64,000 nucleotides of DNA, from positions 124,001 to 188,000 of the forward strand of contig DIUZ01000026.1 in the NCBI GenBank assembly GCA_002423205.1, written 5' to 3'. This document shows, one piece after another, positions 40,135 to 48,562 of the stretch (positions within the stretch are counted from its first letter, which is position 1; the number at the start of each line of letters is the position of its first letter). Source of the stretch: Micavibrio sp. UBA6145 (GTDB lineage: Bacteria > Pseudomonadota > Alphaproteobacteria > Micavibrionales > UBA1664). The translations under genes were made by a program, and so were the position numbers. The notes beneath the pieces were generated by a model, which saw only the letters and a program-made list of their open reading frames with translations, was not told the origin of the DNA and ran no database searches.

Positions 40135-40692
40135 ATCGCCCGCCCACCAATGCCCCCGCGCCGTCCCCAATTGAACGAAGACGGCCCTCGTGTGAATGAC
40201 CAGATCCGCTCCCGTGAAGTGCGCGTCATCAACGAAGTAGGCGATATGCTTGGGGTCATGACCCCGCAGGAAGGAATCCGTCTGGCACAGGCCGCCGGTC
40301 TTGACCTGATCGAAGTGTCTCCGAATGCTGAACCGCCCGTCTGCAAAATTCTGGATCTCGGCAAATATAAATACGAGCAGCAGAAAAAAGCCAACGAAGC
40401 GCGCAAGAAACAAAAAGTCATCGATATCAAAGAACTCAAGCTGCGCCCCACAATCGGCGGCCACGACTTTGACATCAAGATCAAACAGGCCCGCAAATTC
40501 ATCGCCGAAGGCGACAAGGTTAAGTTCACCCTGCGCTTCCGTGGCCGCGAACAATCGCACTACGACCTCTCGATGCAGGTCATGCACCGCGCCAAGGCGG
40601 AACTGGCCGACATCACCAAGGTCGAACAGGACATCACATCCGAAGGCCGTCAGGCCATCATGGTCCTGATGCCTCTTCCCAAACAGGCGTAA
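40135..40692 (+). CDS. infC: Translation initiation factor IF-3, with an ATC start codon
   Basis: 185 residues. The first family-like ATG is at 40150, but an in-frame ATC at 40135 has a Shine-Dalgarno (CAGGAG, 40121-40126) 8 nt upstream. AUU/AUC starts are the hallmark of infC, where IF-3 discriminates against its own start codon. The ATG at 40128 is in another frame and too close to the SD. The sequence then reads NDQIRSREVRVINEVGD, LDLIEVSPNAEPPVCKI, GHDFDIKIKQARKFI and HYDLSMQVMHRAKAEL. A terminator follows directly, so rpmI and rplT are not attached. Confidence 0.95.
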   Translation: MARPPMPPRRPQLNEDGPRVNDQIRSREVRVINEVGDMLGVMTPQEGIRLAQAAGLDLIEVSPNAEPPVCKILDLGKYKYEQQKKANEARKKQKVIDIKELKLRPTIGGHDFDIKIKQARKFIAEGDKVKFTLRFRGREQSHYDLSMQVMHRAKAELADITKVEQDITSEGRQAIMVLMPLPKQA

Positions 40693-40706
40693 AACAGAAA
40701 AACAAA

Positions 40707-40730
40707 ACCCGCGGCAAACGCGGGTTTTTT
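40707..40730 (+). terminator. Intrinsic terminator of infC
   Basis: ACCCGCG (40707-40713), loop GCAAA, CGCGGGT (40719-40725), then a T run. It overlaps the 3' end of the convergent heptosyltransferase-like gene. Confidence 0.88.
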
Positions 40731-41656
40731 TATACGGCCAACAGCGGCACAAACGCCGCCTTCACTTCATCCGTACTGATCGCATCCATCGTATCACCCT
40801 GAACGATGACGACATTGGCACCCAGCGGCCCGTGGCGTTTGGGATTTGAAAAACCCGGATATAGCGCCAGCGTCTTGCATCCCGTAGGCCCGATCATCTG
40901 GATGGGGCCGGTATCATTACCCAGTGCCGCACGCGCAAGACGCGCCAGCGCGGGAATATCCGTGATTGCGGTCTGATTGGTCAAATTCACCGCCTGCAGA
41001 CACGCCGCCGCAATCACATTGTTCACATCGGCGTCATCGGACGTACCCAGCAATACCGGTGTCATGCTTTGCGCGGCCAGCCACTGGCACACATCGATAT
41101 ACCGTTCCACCGGCCAGCGTTTATTCGCATGCTGCGGCGAACACCCGGCCGCGATCAGCACATAAGGCCGCGGCAGTTTGAGTGTGAAGTTATCGCTTTG
41201 CAGCCATGACAGGTCATCGTGCGTGATTTTAACAATGCCTGCCATCGCCGCCTGCGCGCGCAGTGCATCAAAAACATGCATGGATTTGCGCCCCGCATCG
41301 TCCGCAATGCGATGCGACGCGGAGAACGCAATGCCGTTCCACTGCGGCCGTGTCTGGAACAGGCCAAGATAAAGACCGGTGCGTTCCGAATTTTGCAGAT
41401 CGTAAACGCGGGTGAATTTGCCCTCGTTCAAAAACGTCTTGAGTGCCATCCATTTGAAAATCTGGAACCACCGGGGCCGCAGATCGACAACAACGTTGTC
41501 AAAATAACCGGACGCTTCCGCAAGCTTCACAAACGGGCGCGTGGTCAGCAATGTGATCTTGTCAGATTTATGAAACACCCTGATCGCGCGCATCACGCCC
41601 AGCGCCTGAACAAAGTCGCCAAACGCACCGTGCTTGATGACCAGGATGTTGCCCAT
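40730..41656 (-). CDS. Glycosyltransferase family 9 (heptosyltransferase-like)
   Basis: 308 residues from the ATG at 41656, whose A is shared with the upstream gene's TGA. GT-B fold with the N-terminal signature ILVIKHGAFGDFVQALGVMRAI and the C-terminal ALGNDTGPIQMIGPTGCKTLALYPG and TPVLLGTSDDAD. GT9 enzymes transfer heptose-type sugars during lipopolysaccharide core assembly. It is coupled to the GT4-type gene upstream. Confidence 0.88.
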   Translation of the reverse strand: MGNILVIKHGAFGDFVQALGVMRAIRVFHKSDKITLLTTRPFVKLAEASGYFDNVVVDLRPRWFQIFKWMALKTFLNEGKFTRVYDLQNSERTGLYLGLFQTRPQWNGIAFSASHRIADDAGRKSMHVFDALRAQAAMAGIVKITHDDLSWLQSDNFTLKLPRPYVLIAAGCSPQHANKRWPVERYIDVCQWLAAQSMTPVLLGTSDDADVNNVIAAACLQAVNLTNQTAITDIPALARLARAALGNDTGPIQMIGPTGCKTLALYPGFSNPKRHGPLGANVVIVQGDTMDAISTDEVKAAFVPLLAV

Positions 41657-42819
41657 CACCGCCCGTATTTCTCGGCCAGTATCTCGGCATAGACTGAAAG
41701 CGTTTCATCGCACATTTTTTCGCGCGTGAAATTATTGGCGACGTGGTTCATCGACTTGGTCGCCAGCACCGCGCGTTGCTGCGGCGTCAGGGCCAGTGCC
41801 TGACGCATGGCTTCGGCCATCGCACCCGCATCGTTCGGCGGGATCAGCCAGCCGGTTTCACCGCGCACGATTGTTTCCTGTGCGCCCCCGTGATCGGTCG
41901 CGATGATGGGACGGCCCATCGCCTGAGATTCCACCGGCACGCGCCCAAATCCTTCAGGGTCGGTTGATGCCGATACGACGACGGTTGAAATCATGTACGC
42001 CGCCGGCATGTCGTTACAGTGATCGATAATGCGCACCTGGCCCGTCAGGCCCAGCTTGCCGATCTGCGCCTCAAGCTCGGCGCGGTATTCAGTACGACCC
42101 TGATCGGACCCCAGAAGCACGCAGAACACATCTGGGCGTTGCAGACGCGCCATCGCCTCAAGCAACACATGATGCCCCTTCCAGCGCGTGATGCGCCCGG
42201 GCAGCAAAATGATCTGCGCGCCATCATCAATGCGCCAGTCGCGCAGCAGCGTCGCCATGCGTTGCATGCCCACCATGGTCGGATGGAAACGGTCCAGCGC
42301 GATACCGCGATGGATCAGGCGCAGGCGCTTGGGATCGACGTTGAAATTATCGGTGACGTATTTACCGACATGTTCGGAAATGACGATGACGCGCTCGCCC
42401 TTCGTCATGATGGAATTATAGGCGTTCTTGAATGCGCCGCCCTGATTATACGGGGCATGCACCGTGGTCATGAAACGTGCGGTCGTACCCTTGCACGCGT
42501 AATACGCGCTCCACGCCGGTGCGCGGCTGCGCACATGCACGATGTCCACATTCCATGCCGTGATCAGGCGCTTGATGCGCTTGATGTTGCAATACATGTC
42601 CCACGGGTTTTTGGAATGCACCGGCATCGGGATGAATTCCGCCTTGGACCGGATGATCTCGCCCACACGTGGGCCGCCCGCAGACACGACAAGGGCGCGT
42701 GCGCCCGCCTGTACAAGGGCGGAGGCGACATCGATGCAGCCCTGTTCGGCGCCACCGGGGCCCAGTTCAGGGATGATTTGCATGACGACAGGCGTCTTTT
42801 GTGTTTTGAGATCGAGCAT
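41656..42819 (-). CDS. Glycosyltransferase family 4 (GT1/GT4 superfamily)
   Basis: 387 residues from the ATG at 42819, preceded by AGGAG; the frame extends upstream but that part overlaps the divergent hydrolase gene. GT-B features: N-terminal MQIIPELGPGGAEQGCIDVA, central ILLPGRITRWKGHHVLLEAM and the EX7E-type VVVSASTDPEGFGRVPVESQAMGRPIIATDHGGAQE. It probably adds a sugar to lipopolysaccharide or another surface glycan, with the GT9 gene. Confidence 0.88.
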   Translation of the reverse strand: MLDLKTQKTPVVMQIIPELGPGGAEQGCIDVASALVQAGARALVVSAGGPRVGEIIRSKAEFIPMPVHSKNPWDMYCNIKRIKRLITAWNVDIVHVRSRAPAWSAYYACKGTTARFMTTVHAPYNQGGAFKNAYNSIMTKGERVIVISEHVGKYVTDNFNVDPKRLRLIHRGIALDRFHPTMVGMQRMATLLRDWRIDDGAQIILLPGRITRWKGHHVLLEAMARLQRPDVFCVLLGSDQGRTEYRAELEAQIGKLGLTGQVRIIDHCNDMPAAYMISTVVVSASTDPEGFGRVPVESQAMGRPIIATDHGGAQETIVRGETGWLIPPNDAGAMAEAMRQALALTPQQRAVLATKSMNHVANNFTREKMCDETLSVYAEILAEKYGR

Positions 42820-42840
42820 ATCTCCTGATATCAAAAAACC

Positions 42841-43530
42841 ATGACATCCGAAACACTTATACGCCCTGACGGCACTGCGCTTGTGTATGAACGCTTCATT
42901 CCCGAAAAACCGGTCCATAATATCGGCGTTATGTTCATGCACGGCTTCCAGTCCGACCGTAACGCCAACAAGGCACAGTTTCTCGATGCCGCATGCCGCC
43001 GGCTGAACATTCCCTTTATCCGTTACGACGCCTATGCCCACGGGCAAAGCGGCGGGGAATGGCCGGATTTCACCATCGGCCACGCCGTACACGACGCATT
43101 GCTGGTCATTGATGAGCTGACCGCAGGGCCGCAGATCATTGTCGGGTCATCCATGGGCGGCTGGGTCGCCCTGCGCCTGCTGGAGGAACGCCCCGAACGT
43201 ATAGCGGGCATGGTCGGCATTGCCACCGCCCCCGACTTCACCGCGCATCTAAGCGCCAATGGCGACTATACCCGCGCCCTCATCGACGAAGGCCCGCGCC
43301 AGTTTGTCATGGACGAAGACTGGAACTTCGACGGACCCGTCCACCTGCTTCAGGGTAAACTGGACACATCCGTACCCTGGGAAACCGCCGCGCGCGTGGC
43401 TGCGAAGTTCAAAGACCCGGCAAAAGTCGTCGTCACCCTGATTGAAGACGGGGATCACCGCCTCAACCGCCCGGAAGACCTTGATTTACAAGAGAAAGCC
43501 ATACTGGATGTAATAAAACGCACATCATAA
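42841..43530 (+). CDS. Alpha/beta hydrolase
   Basis: 229 residues. Nucleophile elbow IIVGSSMGGWVALRLLE, upstream GVMFMHGFQSDRNANKAQFL (oxyanion HG motif), Asp near GKLDTSVPW and a C-terminal His in IEDGDHRLNRPEDL. A cytosolic serine hydrolase or esterase of unknown substrate. Divergent from the GT4 gene with only 21 bp between starts. Confidence 0.88.
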   Translation: MTSETLIRPDGTALVYERFIPEKPVHNIGVMFMHGFQSDRNANKAQFLDAACRRLNIPFIRYDAYAHGQSGGEWPDFTIGHAVHDALLVIDELTAGPQIIVGSSMGGWVALRLLEERPERIAGMVGIATAPDFTAHLSANGDYTRALIDEGPRQFVMDEDWNFDGPVHLLQGKLDTSVPWETAARVAAKFKDPAKVVVTLIEDGDHRLNRPEDLDLQEKAILDVIKRTS

Positions 43531-43609
43531 TGTGTATTATATTGTTCATATTGTGTGACCACAAAATAATAATGTTGATTTAACACAACGAACATCGCCC
43601 AATGGACGT

Positions 43610-44263
43610 ATGATCACCACGTCCCAGATAAAAGCTGCCCGCGCCCTGCTCGACTGGACGCAAGCCGACCTCGCCAGGGCGTCGGGCATGCATCTCAACG
43701 TGATCAACAATATTGAACGTGGCACCACCAACCCGCGCCAGGGCACACTCGAAAAACTGCAAAAGGCACTGGAGGCACAGGGCATCGTCCTCATCGCAAG
43801 CCGCGGCGTTGAACTCAAACGCGATACACTTGCCTTTATCCGTCACGAGGGGCCGCAGTTCATAAGCGCTCTGATCTCCGACATGCTGGCCGTGCTGGCT
43901 ACGGGTGATGAAGTGCTCTCCACCCTGTCCGATATCCGCAATTTTTCCGCGCATGACACCGACGCCAGCAAGGACTGGTATGCGCAGAAAGAATCGCGCG
44001 GCTTTAACGAACGTCTGATCACCCGCGATATGCCCGGATTTTACCCGCGCCATTCCGAAAACTACCGCGTCGTCGCGGCTGAAAAGCTCGGCCCCGTCGA
44101 CACTATTTTATACGCCGACCGCGTTGCCCATATTTTCTGGACCGCCAACGAAGTCGCGATTTTGAAGAATGCCGATCTGGCCGCAACCCAGCGTATTGCG
44201 TTTGATATGCTCTGGAATAACGGCCACGAACCGGTTAGACCCATCCGAGCAGCAGAGGACTAA
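43610..44263 (+). CDS. XRE-family transcriptional regulator with an unusual C-terminal domain
   Basis: 217 residues. The N-terminal helix-turn-helix (about 5-60: KAARALLDWTQADLARASG, LNVINNIERGTTNPRQGTLE) is of the Cro/C1 type. Residues about 75-210 form a separate domain (ISALISDMLAVLATGDEVLS, RDMPGFYPRHSENYRVVAAE, VDTILYADRVAHIFW) not recognised but suggestive of a ligand or sensory module. The 43531-43609 spacer is AT-rich and contains TTAACAC and TGTG elements that could be an operator. A small membrane protein gene follows within 5 bp. Confidence 0.8.
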   Translation: MITTSQIKAARALLDWTQADLARASGMHLNVINNIERGTTNPRQGTLEKLQKALEAQGIVLIASRGVELKRDTLAFIRHEGPQFISALISDMLAVLATGDEVLSTLSDIRNFSAHDTDASKDWYAQKESRGFNERLITRDMPGFYPRHSENYRVVAAEKLGPVDTILYADRVAHIFWTANEVAILKNADLAATQRIAFDMLWNNGHEPVRPIRAAED

Positions 44264-44267
44264 AACC

Positions 44268-44786
44268 ATGAACGCCAAAAAAACGACACCGACCAAGACC
44301 ACGAAAACCGAAGACCAGAAACCGGTCAAGAAATTCAACTATCTGCCTTTCATCATTCTGGCGGTGGTCATCGCCGCGCTGAGCGTCAGCCGCGTGTCCA
44401 TTGATACGCCGGAAGCCGCGGGCAAACTCTTCTGCGCCGCAGACGGCAAACCCTTCCTGGCCAAGCGCCTGTTCACGCCTGAGCTGAAAGCCGCATGGGA
44501 CGAGGCCGAGGCCAAGAACAAGGCATGGGCCAAGGCCAACCCCGGTCAAAAACCGCCCTTCGGCGATGGCATCCCGCTGGCCGGCTTCCCGGATAGCGCC
44601 CCGGTCTGCGAAATCGCCAAACCGACCGACAAACATGTCGAAATCCACTACAAATTCCCGGAAGACGCCAAAAACAACTGGACCGACCGTCTTGTCCTCA
44701 AGCAGGTCGGGGGTAATTACATGGTCGACGACATCCAGTTTGCCCCCCGCGGAACCCTGCGCGGCAAGCTGAAAGCCGCTTTTTAA
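44268..44786 (+). CDS. Membrane-anchored hypothetical protein (172 aa)
   Basis: 172 residues from the ATG at 44268. A Lys/Thr-rich cytoplasmic N-terminus, one helix (about 26-44, YLPFIILAVVIAALSVS) and a periplasmic domain with AAGKLFCAADGKPFLAKRLF, PVCEIAKPTDKHVEIHYKF and YMVDDIQFAPRGTLRG. It contains two Cys residues that could pair. Not recognised. It is 4 bp after the XRE regulator, so probably co-transcribed. Confidence 0.7.
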   Translation: MNAKKTTPTKTTKTEDQKPVKKFNYLPFIILAVVIAALSVSRVSIDTPEAAGKLFCAADGKPFLAKRLFTPELKAAWDEAEAKNKAWAKANPGQKPPFGDGIPLAGFPDSAPVCEIAKPTDKHVEIHYKFPEDAKNNWTDRLVLKQVGGNYMVDDIQFAPRGTLRGKLKAAF

Positions 44787-44869
44787 TCCCAAGGTTGCGC
44801 CCGCCTGGAAGTTTGGCTAAGTTCTGGCCACTTCCTGCCAGGGAAGGGGTCGTAATAGACCTTGAATAC

Positions 44870-44959
44870 GGAGGGGTGGCCGAGCGGTTGAAGGCGCACG
44901 CCTGGAAAGTGTGTAAACGGGAAACTGTTTCGTGAGTTCGAATCTCATCCCCTCCGCCA
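44870..44959 (+). tRNA. tRNA-Ser (anticodon GGA)
   Basis: Acceptor GGAGGGG pairs with CCCCTCC, with encoded GCCA end. Anticodon loop CTGGAAA gives GGA; the long variable arm (GTGTAAACGGGAAACTG) is typical of serine tRNA, and the T arm is GAGTTCGAATCTC. Length 90 nt. Confidence 0.96.
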
Positions 44960-44968
44960 TTTAATAAA

Positions 44969-44993
44969 AAAGAGCCCTCCGCGGGCTCTTTTT
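44969..44993. terminator. Terminator of tRNA-Ser
   Basis: AGAGCCC (44971-44977), loop TCCGC, GGGCTCT, with A run before and T run after. Its right half is the left copy of the 16-bp repeat bounding the islet. Confidence 0.88.
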
Positions 44994-44998
44994 ATATG
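44983..44998. repeat. Left 16-bp direct repeat (putative attL)
   Basis: GGGCTCTTTTTATATG, identical to 49739-49754. Confidence 0.75.
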
Positions 44999-45055
44999 GC
45001 TTGATCCCCGAAACGCCTAAAATTCGTCATCCGCGCATCGCCTGGCACGTTTGAC

Positions 45056-45481
45056 ATGCTTGAAAAACAAATTTGGACGTGGAAGAGATACACAGTGCAA
45101 AAGAACAACGCGTCCCTCATTTTTCTGCGAGAGCTGGCTTTTATGCTGGCCCTTATGGCGTTTACGTTCCGCGCGCTGATCCCCATCGGCTTTATGCCGG
45201 GCACTCAAAACGACCATGCCAGTCTTTTAACGATTTGCAGCGGCACAGCCGGCATAGCCGAGGCCGTGCTTGATAGTGATGGTAAGCCTGCCAAGGACCA
45301 TACGTCCGCTGCTGAGCAGCCGTGCGGTTTTGCTGTTAATCTGGCGATGCTGGACGGCCATAACGCCCCAGCTTTAGCCCTGCCTGTTGTTTTCGCCGTG
45401 CTGCTTTCTGTCCTGTCAGACAGCATTGCATCCGCCCGCCTTTATTCCAGCCATTCCAGCCGCGCCCCTCCCGCTCTCTAA
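45056..45481 (+). CDS. DUF2946-like small membrane-associated protein
   Basis: 141 residues from the ATG at 45056 (a GTG at 45095 with GGAAGAG upstream is an alternative). An N-terminal hydrophobic helix leads into FTFRALIPIGFMPG, the usual DUF2946 start, and LLTICSG; a second helix (ALALPVVFAVLLSVLSDS) is followed by a tail ending SRAPPAL. DUF2946 proteins often accompany copper-responsive genes; the role here is unknown. Confidence 0.65.
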   Translation: MLEKQIWTWKRYTVQKNNASLIFLRELAFMLALMAFTFRALIPIGFMPGTQNDHASLLTICSGTAGIAEAVLDSDGKPAKDHTSAAEQPCGFAVNLAMLDGHNAPALALPVVFAVLLSVLSDSIASARLYSSHSSRAPPAL

Positions 45482-45519
45482 AAACGACATTTTTTGGTTT
45501 TCGTTTTTAGGAGCTTTTA

Positions 45520-45975
45520 ATGAGAGTGAAAGATATTTTCGCCCGTGCCGCCGGTGGCGTCGCAGGGGCCGCAGTCGCAGTGGCTTTGCCGCATGTGGGC
45601 TGTCTAGGAATGGTCATGTTCGGCCTCATGGGGACCGGCGTTGCCAGCGTTGAGACCGCCCCGGCTCTCACAAACTATGTCGGCGGCGCACTGCTTGCCG
45701 GTGGCGTCGCAATAGGCGCGCTGGGCCTGCGCCCATCCAAAGAGGCCTGCTGCATACTCTGGGGCGAGACCCCTGTCGTACGCCTTAAAAAGGCAGCCAA
45801 GGTGGCTGTTATGGGCTTTGCACTGGCGGCGGGGGCTAACACCCTTATGGGACGCGGTCTGAGCAACCCGGCAGTCACGGCCGAGGCCATTTCATTTGCA
45901 CAAGCCTATGGCTCGTCCGCATTCGACATCCTGAGCAACATCTGCACAGGCCGCGCCCCGGGGTTGAACCCATGA
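45520..45975 (+). CDS. Small membrane protein (151 aa)
   Basis: 151 residues, good SD (AGGAGC) before the ATG. Three hydrophobic segments (GGVAGAAVAVALPHVGCLGM, YVGGALLAGGVAIGALGL, VAVMGFALAAGANTLMG) and four or more Cys residues, two adjacent (EACCILWG). Not recognised; metal- or thiol-related function is a guess from Cys content. Its stop overlaps the small ORF at 45972 in an ATGA. Confidence 0.65.
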   Translation: MRVKDIFARAAGGVAGAAVAVALPHVGCLGMVMFGLMGTGVASVETAPALTNYVGGALLAGGVAIGALGLRPSKEACCILWGETPVVRLKKAAKVAVMGFALAAGANTLMGRGLSNPAVTAEAISFAQAYGSSAFDILSNICTGRAPGLNP

Positions 45976-46100
45976 GCGCCGCTTACGCCCAGTACCTCTT
46001 AACCGCAAAGCAAGGCGTAAGACGGCTTAACTTTATCGGCCTGCCGGTATTCGTGATCTGGATATTGGGATTCAAGCTTGACACACATGTTATCATATAA
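45972..46100 (+). pseudogene. 42-codon ORF that copies the start of the 802-aa gene
   Basis: MSAAYAQYLLTAKQGVRRLN is clearly related to MSAVHAQSNLTVAQDVRRLI of the gene at 46146; over 58 bases, 46 match. After that the reading frame diverges into a short hydrophobic sequence (IGLPVFVIWILGFKLDT) and stops. It is translationally coupled (ATGA) to the 45520 gene, so it may be a remnant of an older copy, or a functional tiny membrane peptide. Confidence 0.5.
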
Positions 46101-46128
46101 CATATGAAGTGTTAAAATATAACATATG
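46088..46128 (+). promoter_or_regulatory. Double-dyad operator in front of the 802-aa gene
   Basis: TGTTATCATATAACATATG (46088-46106) and TGTTAAAATATAACATATG (46110-46128) are direct repeats with two mismatches and a 22-bp period. Each contains a dyad (GTTAT-cat-ATAAC; GTTA-aaata-TAAC). A weak promoter (TTATCA / TAAAAT, 17-bp spacing) fits inside. The likely result is cooperative binding of a dimeric repressor on one DNA face. Confidence 0.6.
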
Positions 46129-46145
46129 CAACTTAAGGCATCTCC

Positions 46146-48554
46146 ATGAGCGCCGTTCACGCCCAGTCCAATTTAACCGTCGCGCAGGACGTAAGACGGC
46201 TTATCGGTCAGGTCGAAAAGGGTCATGCCTTTGACTTTGAAATGACCGGGCACGCCTATGACGTCATGGGCGCAGCATCTGAAGCCGTGAGTGCGCGGGT
46301 GCATTCCACAACACTGGCGCAGGACATTGAACGCAGGGTCGAACAATTCGCACAAAGCAAAGGCAGCGTACAAATGTACCTGCGTCTTGTGATCACAGAC
46401 ATTGCCCCTGACCTGCCTGAATACGACCCATCGGAAGTCGTCATATTTGACGGTGTGACCGGCGGCACCAACTTCTCTACCGCGAACATGCGCTTTACGA
46501 ATGCAGGCACTGTCGTGACATCCGTAAACGTCACGGACTTGAAAGCATATTTTGAGGCAGGCCGTAAGCGCATTCTGGTCGCTTACATGGGCACGGACCG
46601 GAATGCAGACGCAAAGGCCAATGACAAACTTTTAAGCCTTCTGCCCGACATGCTGGCGTCAATGGGTATGGACGCCAGCACGATAAAGCAGGTGATCGAA
46701 GCCGTTAAAGCAGGCAACGTCCCCGCACCCATCTCAAAATTACTGCACCAGATTGTCCAGCTTGCCGAGCTGAAGACGGCACTGCACGCACAGCCCGGCA
46801 GTAAAGAGATTTTGGCCAGGATCGCCGTGATTGAAAAGGAAACAGTCACGCTTATGGCACATGTGCAAAGCATGCCGACGCTTCCAGCCGTTTTTGCCAA
46901 GGCATTTGAAAATATTAAGCCCGCCAATATCGCAATGGCCGTGGCTTTACCCACTTCGCGGATTGCTGCCGTCAGCAACGACAACAAATCCTCGTTACGC
47001 GCTGTCCGCGACCTGATCCAGGAATTGCGGCAGACCGCAAAAGACAAAACATTGCCGCCTGAACAGAGACGCGAGATAGCTGCTATCCTGCGGGACTTAC
47101 GCGCAGGTATTCGCAGCAATAACCCCGCGCCCCTGCGGCTAGGGGATGGCCTGCTGAAGCTCAGCGCTCTGACGGCGTCCATTATGGCTCAACCCAATCG
47201 CCCGGCCGTATTTGACCGTATTTTACCCCGCGCCATATCTGCTACGCTTTTACTGGCCTCTTCGCCGTTCATGGCGGCACTCAAGCCAGTTTTTGCTTCT
47301 GTTCTGCGTGATATTCCTGCAAGTCCGCAAATGAAAGACCTGATTGCACGGGCCAGCGAGAATGGCAAAGCCGCTGAGATGTTGGCGCGCTTTATCGCGC
47401 GCTATACTGAAAGCGTTCAATCCATCTCTCCCACACCACTGGCGCAGGCACTGCAAAGCGCAAAAAATACGGACTTTGTACCGGCGATTAAAAAACCAGC
47501 CCTTTCAGTTGCTCTGCGTTCTTCTCTGAGCACACCGGCACCCAAACCTGCCTCTGAAGCCACATCCAGAATTGCCGACATAAAAGCATCCGCCGTGGCA
47601 ACGTCGCCGCGCATGACCGCCCCCGCACCTGTTCAACACATTGCGACCCCTTCACGCCCGCAGCCTGCGCCAGCCGAAACTGCCCGACCCGTGCAAGAGA
47701 CAAAAGCAGTTATCTCAACTGTGGTTCAGGCCCCCGCTAAAGCTGTGGTTAGCAAGCTTCCCGATACCGCTCTCAAACAACCGGCCCCAACACCTAATCA
47801 GGAACCGTCTATAGCGCCCGTTGATCAGAAAAAGACAGATATAAAAGCACCAGAGAAAACTCCCGACCTGGCCCCGCGTCCCGGCGGCTCAGAAAAACCC
47901 GCCGAACCAGCGGCGAAAACACCACAGGCTGATGGCAAACAAGGGTCTGAACCAGATACCAAGGTTGTAACCACCGGAGCTGCGCCTGAAGCAAAGCCTT
48001 CTGTCGAGCCACAAAGGCCCGATAACAACGCCCCTGCGCAGGCCAACGACCCAGTACAATTGAACCCGGATGGATCGATTAAGGCGTGCTGCTTGCCTCA
48101 ATTCACCGAAGCCGTAAAAGCAGGGACCAGCGCCAATGCGCCCGTGATCGATCCTCCCAAAACGCTGCAACATGTCGAAGCTGACGGTACTGTGCGTGCC
48201 ATAACCAAGCAGGATATTGCGCAAAACATGGCAGATCATGAATCCATTCGCGTTGGCCCCATGCGGGGTATTAACGGAAACACCGTAGTCACTGGCGATA
48301 CGACACAGAAAAAATGGACAAACGACACACTCAATCTTTTAAATGCGGACACAACGAAGGACGATCATATGTACAAACTGTTTAATCATAAATGTGGCGC
48401 AGGCTGTAACCACGGCGATGCCCCGAAAACGGCGGAACCATCTACCGGTCATGCAGTCCAGAATCGCGACGTAGAGGTCAGGTTTGTAGCGGTCGAACCA
48501 ACACCAGACAAAAAACCCTCTAAACGCCCCCAACGAACAATGAAACCTGCTTAG
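46146..48554 (+). CDS. Unrecognised 802-aa multidomain protein of the islet
   Basis: 802 residues, no signal peptide or membrane helix. An N-terminal alpha/beta-looking domain (about 1-150, DFEMTGHAYDVMGAASEAV, PEYDPSEVVIFDGVTGG), a helical middle (about 150-430, ending around MKDLIARASENGKAAEMLAR), a long Pro/Ala/Lys/Thr-rich linker (about 440-640) and a small C-terminal domain (about 645-760) with NPDGSIKACCLPQFTEAV, HVEADGTVRAITKQDI and the Cys/His motif FNHKCGAGCNHGD. The C-terminal tail is Lys/Arg/Pro-rich. The family is not recognised. The architecture, an unusual domain joined by a flexible linker to a small Cys-rich domain, would fit a secreted effector or toxin, but no activity motif is seen. 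The next gene is 8 bp away. Confidence 0.8.
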   Translation: MSAVHAQSNLTVAQDVRRLIGQVEKGHAFDFEMTGHAYDVMGAASEAVSARVHSTTLAQDIERRVEQFAQSKGSVQMYLRLVITDIAPDLPEYDPSEVVIFDGVTGGTNFSTANMRFTNAGTVVTSVNVTDLKAYFEAGRKRILVAYMGTDRNADAKANDKLLSLLPDMLASMGMDASTIKQVIEAVKAGNVPAPISKLLHQIVQLAELKTALHAQPGSKEILARIAVIEKETVTLMAHVQSMPTLPAVFAKAFENIKPANIAMAVALPTSRIAAVSNDNKSSLRAVRDLIQELRQTAKDKTLPPEQRREIAAILRDLRAGIRSNNPAPLRLGDGLLKLSALTASIMAQPNRPAVFDRILPRAISATLLLASSPFMAALKPVFASVLRDIPASPQMKDLIARASENGKAAEMLARFIARYTESVQSISPTPLAQALQSAKNTDFVPAIKKPALSVALRSSLSTPAPKPASEATSRIADIKASAVATSPRMTAPAPVQHIATPSRPQPAPAETARPVQETKAVISTVVQAPAKAVVSKLPDTALKQPAPTPNQEPSIAPVDQKKTDIKAPEKTPDLAPRPGGSEKPAEPAAKTPQADGKQGSEPDTKVVTTGAAPEAKPSVEPQRPDNNAPAQANDPVQLNPDGSIKACCLPQFTEAVKAGTSANAPVIDPPKTLQHVEADGTVRAITKQDIAQNMADHESIRVGPMRGINGNTVVTGDTTQKKWTNDTLNLLNADTTKDDHMYKLFNHKCGAGCNHGDAPKTAEPSTGHAVQNRDVEVRFVAVEPTPDKKPSKRPQRTMKPA

Positions 48555-48562
48555 GAGCAATC

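Noticed and set aside
42820..43092. N-terminal extension of the GT4 glycosyltransferase
   Set aside because: It is antisense to the hydrolase gene and not like the family; the ATG at 42819 has its own SD.
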